Positions 6,672 through 7,566 of a DNA stretch of 7,566 nt are shown piece after piece (position 1 is the stretch's first letter; each line of letters starts with the position of its first letter). Source of the stretch: Chitinivibrio sp051745065. Its GTDB lineage: Bacteria; Fibrobacterota; Chitinivibrionia; Chitinivibrionales; Chitinivibrionaceae. Both the position numbers and the translations under genes were made by a program. The stretch is from the NCBI GenBank assembly GCA_051745065.1, contig JBNJDQ010000120.1, positions 1-7,566 of the forward strand, given 5' to 3'. Below the pieces are notes generated by a model. It was not told where the DNA came from and did no database searches. It saw only the letters and a program-made list of their open reading frames with translations.

Positions 6672-6937
6672 CGCTTTGAAGCTTTCTGACAATGTTCAAT
6701 GTATGTATCGAGTACAGGGCGCAGATGATCCTTCTTCTCCCCTTCGGACAGACTGCGGTATTCACGCTGAAAATCTTCGGCCTGAGAGCAGACTTTATCC
6801 ATGTACAGACACATATCCGTCGTATCCGAAAGCTCAGAGAGTTCCGGCCGCTCAAAGCCACGTGAGGACGCACACCCGGTCATACTCCACAAAAGCAGGG
6901 CCGCCAATATCACAATACCAATTGTAGAGCGAATCAT
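6650..6937 (-). CDS. Small lipoprotein with twin CX6C motifs (95 aa)
   Basis: Not a family I recognise. Seen: a hydrophobic signal peptide with lipobox SMTGC (Cys22), followed by a 73-residue, mostly helical, charged tail. Besides the lipid-bearing Cys there are exactly four cysteines, in two equal pairs: C43/C50 and C83/C90, each CX6C. Residues about 36-62 and 66-93 look like two helices, so a disulfide-stapled helical hairpin facing the periplasm is plausible. The start codon overlaps the ndk stop as ATGA, and GGAG inside the last ndk codons lies 8 nt upstream, so translation is probably coupled to ndk. Its 3' end overlaps the PEGA gene by about 22 nt, consistent with one operon and perhaps a shared envelope function with the PEGA protein. 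Confidence 0.8.
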   Translation of the reverse strand: MIRSTIGIVILAALLLWSMTGCASSRGFERPELSELSDTTDMCLYMDKVCSQAEDFQREYRSLSEGEKKDHLRPVLDTYIEHCQKASKRCLKSID

Positions 6938-7356
6938 TCACAGAGCTCCAGATCAGAAAAGAAGAAGGCCCGTTCAATTGCGGCATTTTTTCGGGAATCC
7001 GACCCGTGCACGGCATTGCGCCCAATGGATGTGGCAAAGCGCTTGCGGATTGTTCCCTCTTCCGCTTCTTCAAAATTGGTTGCCCCCATCATGGTGCGCC
7101 AGGCGGCAATTGCATTTTCACCGGTCAGAACAAGGGCAAAAAGGGGCCCCGAAGACATGAAGGAGACCAGATCCTCATAGAACGGTTTGCCTCGGTGGAC
7201 AGCGTAGAATTCTCCTGCCTCCTGCGTTTTCAGCTGCACTTTTCGAATCGCCGCAACATCCAGGGAGGATTGGGCAATGGTATCAATGATCTTTCCGTAA
7301 TGACCGGCGGAAACAGCATCCGGCTTGATAAGGGCAAGGGTTTTCTCTACTGCCAT
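6934..7356 (-). CDS. ndk: Nucleoside diphosphate kinase
   Basis: Cytoplasmic enzyme that moves the gamma-phosphate from an NTP (usually ATP) to NDPs through a phosphohistidine intermediate, balancing nucleotide pools. At 140 residues it has the normal length for the bacterial family. All expected residues are visible: Lys11 in ALIKPDAV, Tyr51, Phe59, Arg87, Thr93 in MMGATN, Arg104 in GTIRKRF, Asn114, and the catalytic His117 in NAVHGSDS, with Glu128 behind it. The start is supported by CGGAGAA about 7 nt upstream. It is the first gene of a three-gene minus-strand unit, and its stop overlaps the next start (ATGA). Promoters probably lie in the AT-rich stretch at 7381-7441. The enzyme is a housekeeping protein, and the link to two envelope genes may be simple co-transcription. 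Confidence 0.98.
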   Translation of the reverse strand: MAVEKTLALIKPDAVSAGHYGKIIDTIAQSSLDVAAIRKVQLKTQEAGEFYAVHRGKPFYEDLVSFMSSGPLFALVLTGENAIAAWRTMMGATNFEEAEEGTIRKRFATSIGRNAVHGSDSRKNAAIERAFFFSDLELCE

Positions 7357-7380
7357 GGGTATTCTCCGTGGAATCTATAA

Positions 7381-7441
7381 ATTTCTGTTTTATATATTTT
7401 GAATATAATATATTACATTAAAAGGAAGATTACAGGATATT
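7381..7441. promoter_or_regulatory. AT-rich divergent promoter region between ndk and a PEGA-type gene
   Basis: This stretch is far more AT-rich than the rest of the window. On the plus strand a perfect TATAAT (7404-7409) could serve the gene starting at 7462, with no good -35 at the expected distance. On the minus strand TATATT (7402-7407) and TATAAA (7389-7394) are candidate -10 boxes for ndk, again with weak -35 elements. The overlapping boxes suggest the two directions may compete. No operator was recognised. Confidence 0.4.
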
Positions 7442-7461
7442 AATCGGGAGAGAGTTTTTCC

Positions 7462-7566
7462 ATGAAGGTCAAAATACTATGTTTAACAGTACTTTTTATC
7501 TGCATCACTGCAGCTCAACCGACCTCCGATACAGGACATCTCCGGCTGACAACAACCCCTGCCGGT
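7462..7566 (+). CDS. Exported PEGA-type protein, N-terminus only (cut by the window edge)
   Basis: The frame opened by ATG 7462 stays open for 35 codons to the last base. It starts MKVKILCLTVLFICITAAQP, a clear signal peptide, and continues TSDTGHLRLTTTPAG. The G-x-L-x-L-x-T-x-P-A-G pattern is how PEGA domains begin, as in the protein encoded at 5181-6671 (GVLIVRSSPDSA). A purine-rich GGGAGAGAG (7446-7454) precedes the ATG as a ribosome binding site. The gene is divergent from ndk. Only the first residues are visible, so the PEGA call is provisional and nothing can be said about the rest of the protein. Confidence 0.6.
   Translation, partial: MKVKILCLTVLFICITAAQPTSDTGHLRLTTTPAG

Noticed and set aside
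6801..7160. Plus-strand open frame of 119 codons across ndk
   Set aside because: It is antisense to ndk, which has every catalytic residue of its family. No independent support was seen.

Overview
The window looks like a chromosomal segment of a diderm (Gram-negative) bacterium. It holds a TonB-dependent outer-membrane receptor, two lipoproteins with clear lipoboxes, a protein whose C-terminus resembles a type IX secretion (T9SS) sorting domain, and an envelope protein combining PEGA repeats, a thrombospondin type 3 segment and a probable barrel. These traits suggest the FCB group, perhaps a Fibrobacterota-like lineage. That placement is an inference from protein architecture, not from a marker gene. 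Coding density is high, with short or overlapping junctions.

Left region (1-3586, minus strand): a predicted sigma70-type promoter drives a cobalamin riboswitch, then a BtuB-like TonB-dependent receptor and, 10 nt later, a lipoprotein that reads as a seven-bladed beta-propeller. The riboswitch is complete, with a 10-bp P1, the B12 box, and an L5-L13 kissing pair (CACCGC with GCGGTG) ending just before the receptor's Shine-Dalgarno. This matches the logic of the Bacteroides BtuB-BtuG pair, in which a surface propeller lipoprotein captures cobalamin and hands it to the receptor. Downstream (1-350) there is no convincing gene, only a series of unlike palindromes that looks like a REP-type intergenic repeat region.

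Middle (3587-5171, plus strand): one divergent gene encodes an exported protein of unknown function with a C-terminal T9SS-like sorting domain. Its 3' end lies 9 nt from the end of the next gene, which converges on it.

Right region (5181-7356, minus strand): a tightly packed three-gene unit. ndk (nucleoside diphosphate kinase) overlaps by ATGA a small lipoprotein with two CX6C motifs, which in turn overlaps a PEGA/TSP3 envelope protein. A very AT-rich intergenic stretch separates ndk from a divergent gene on the plus strand (7462 to the window edge). That gene is cut by the window but already shows a signal peptide and the opening of a PEGA-like repeat.

The most interesting item is the riboswitch-controlled BtuB plus BtuG-like pair in what is probably a non-Bacteroidales genome. 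Next are the small twin-CX6C lipoprotein and the palindrome array.
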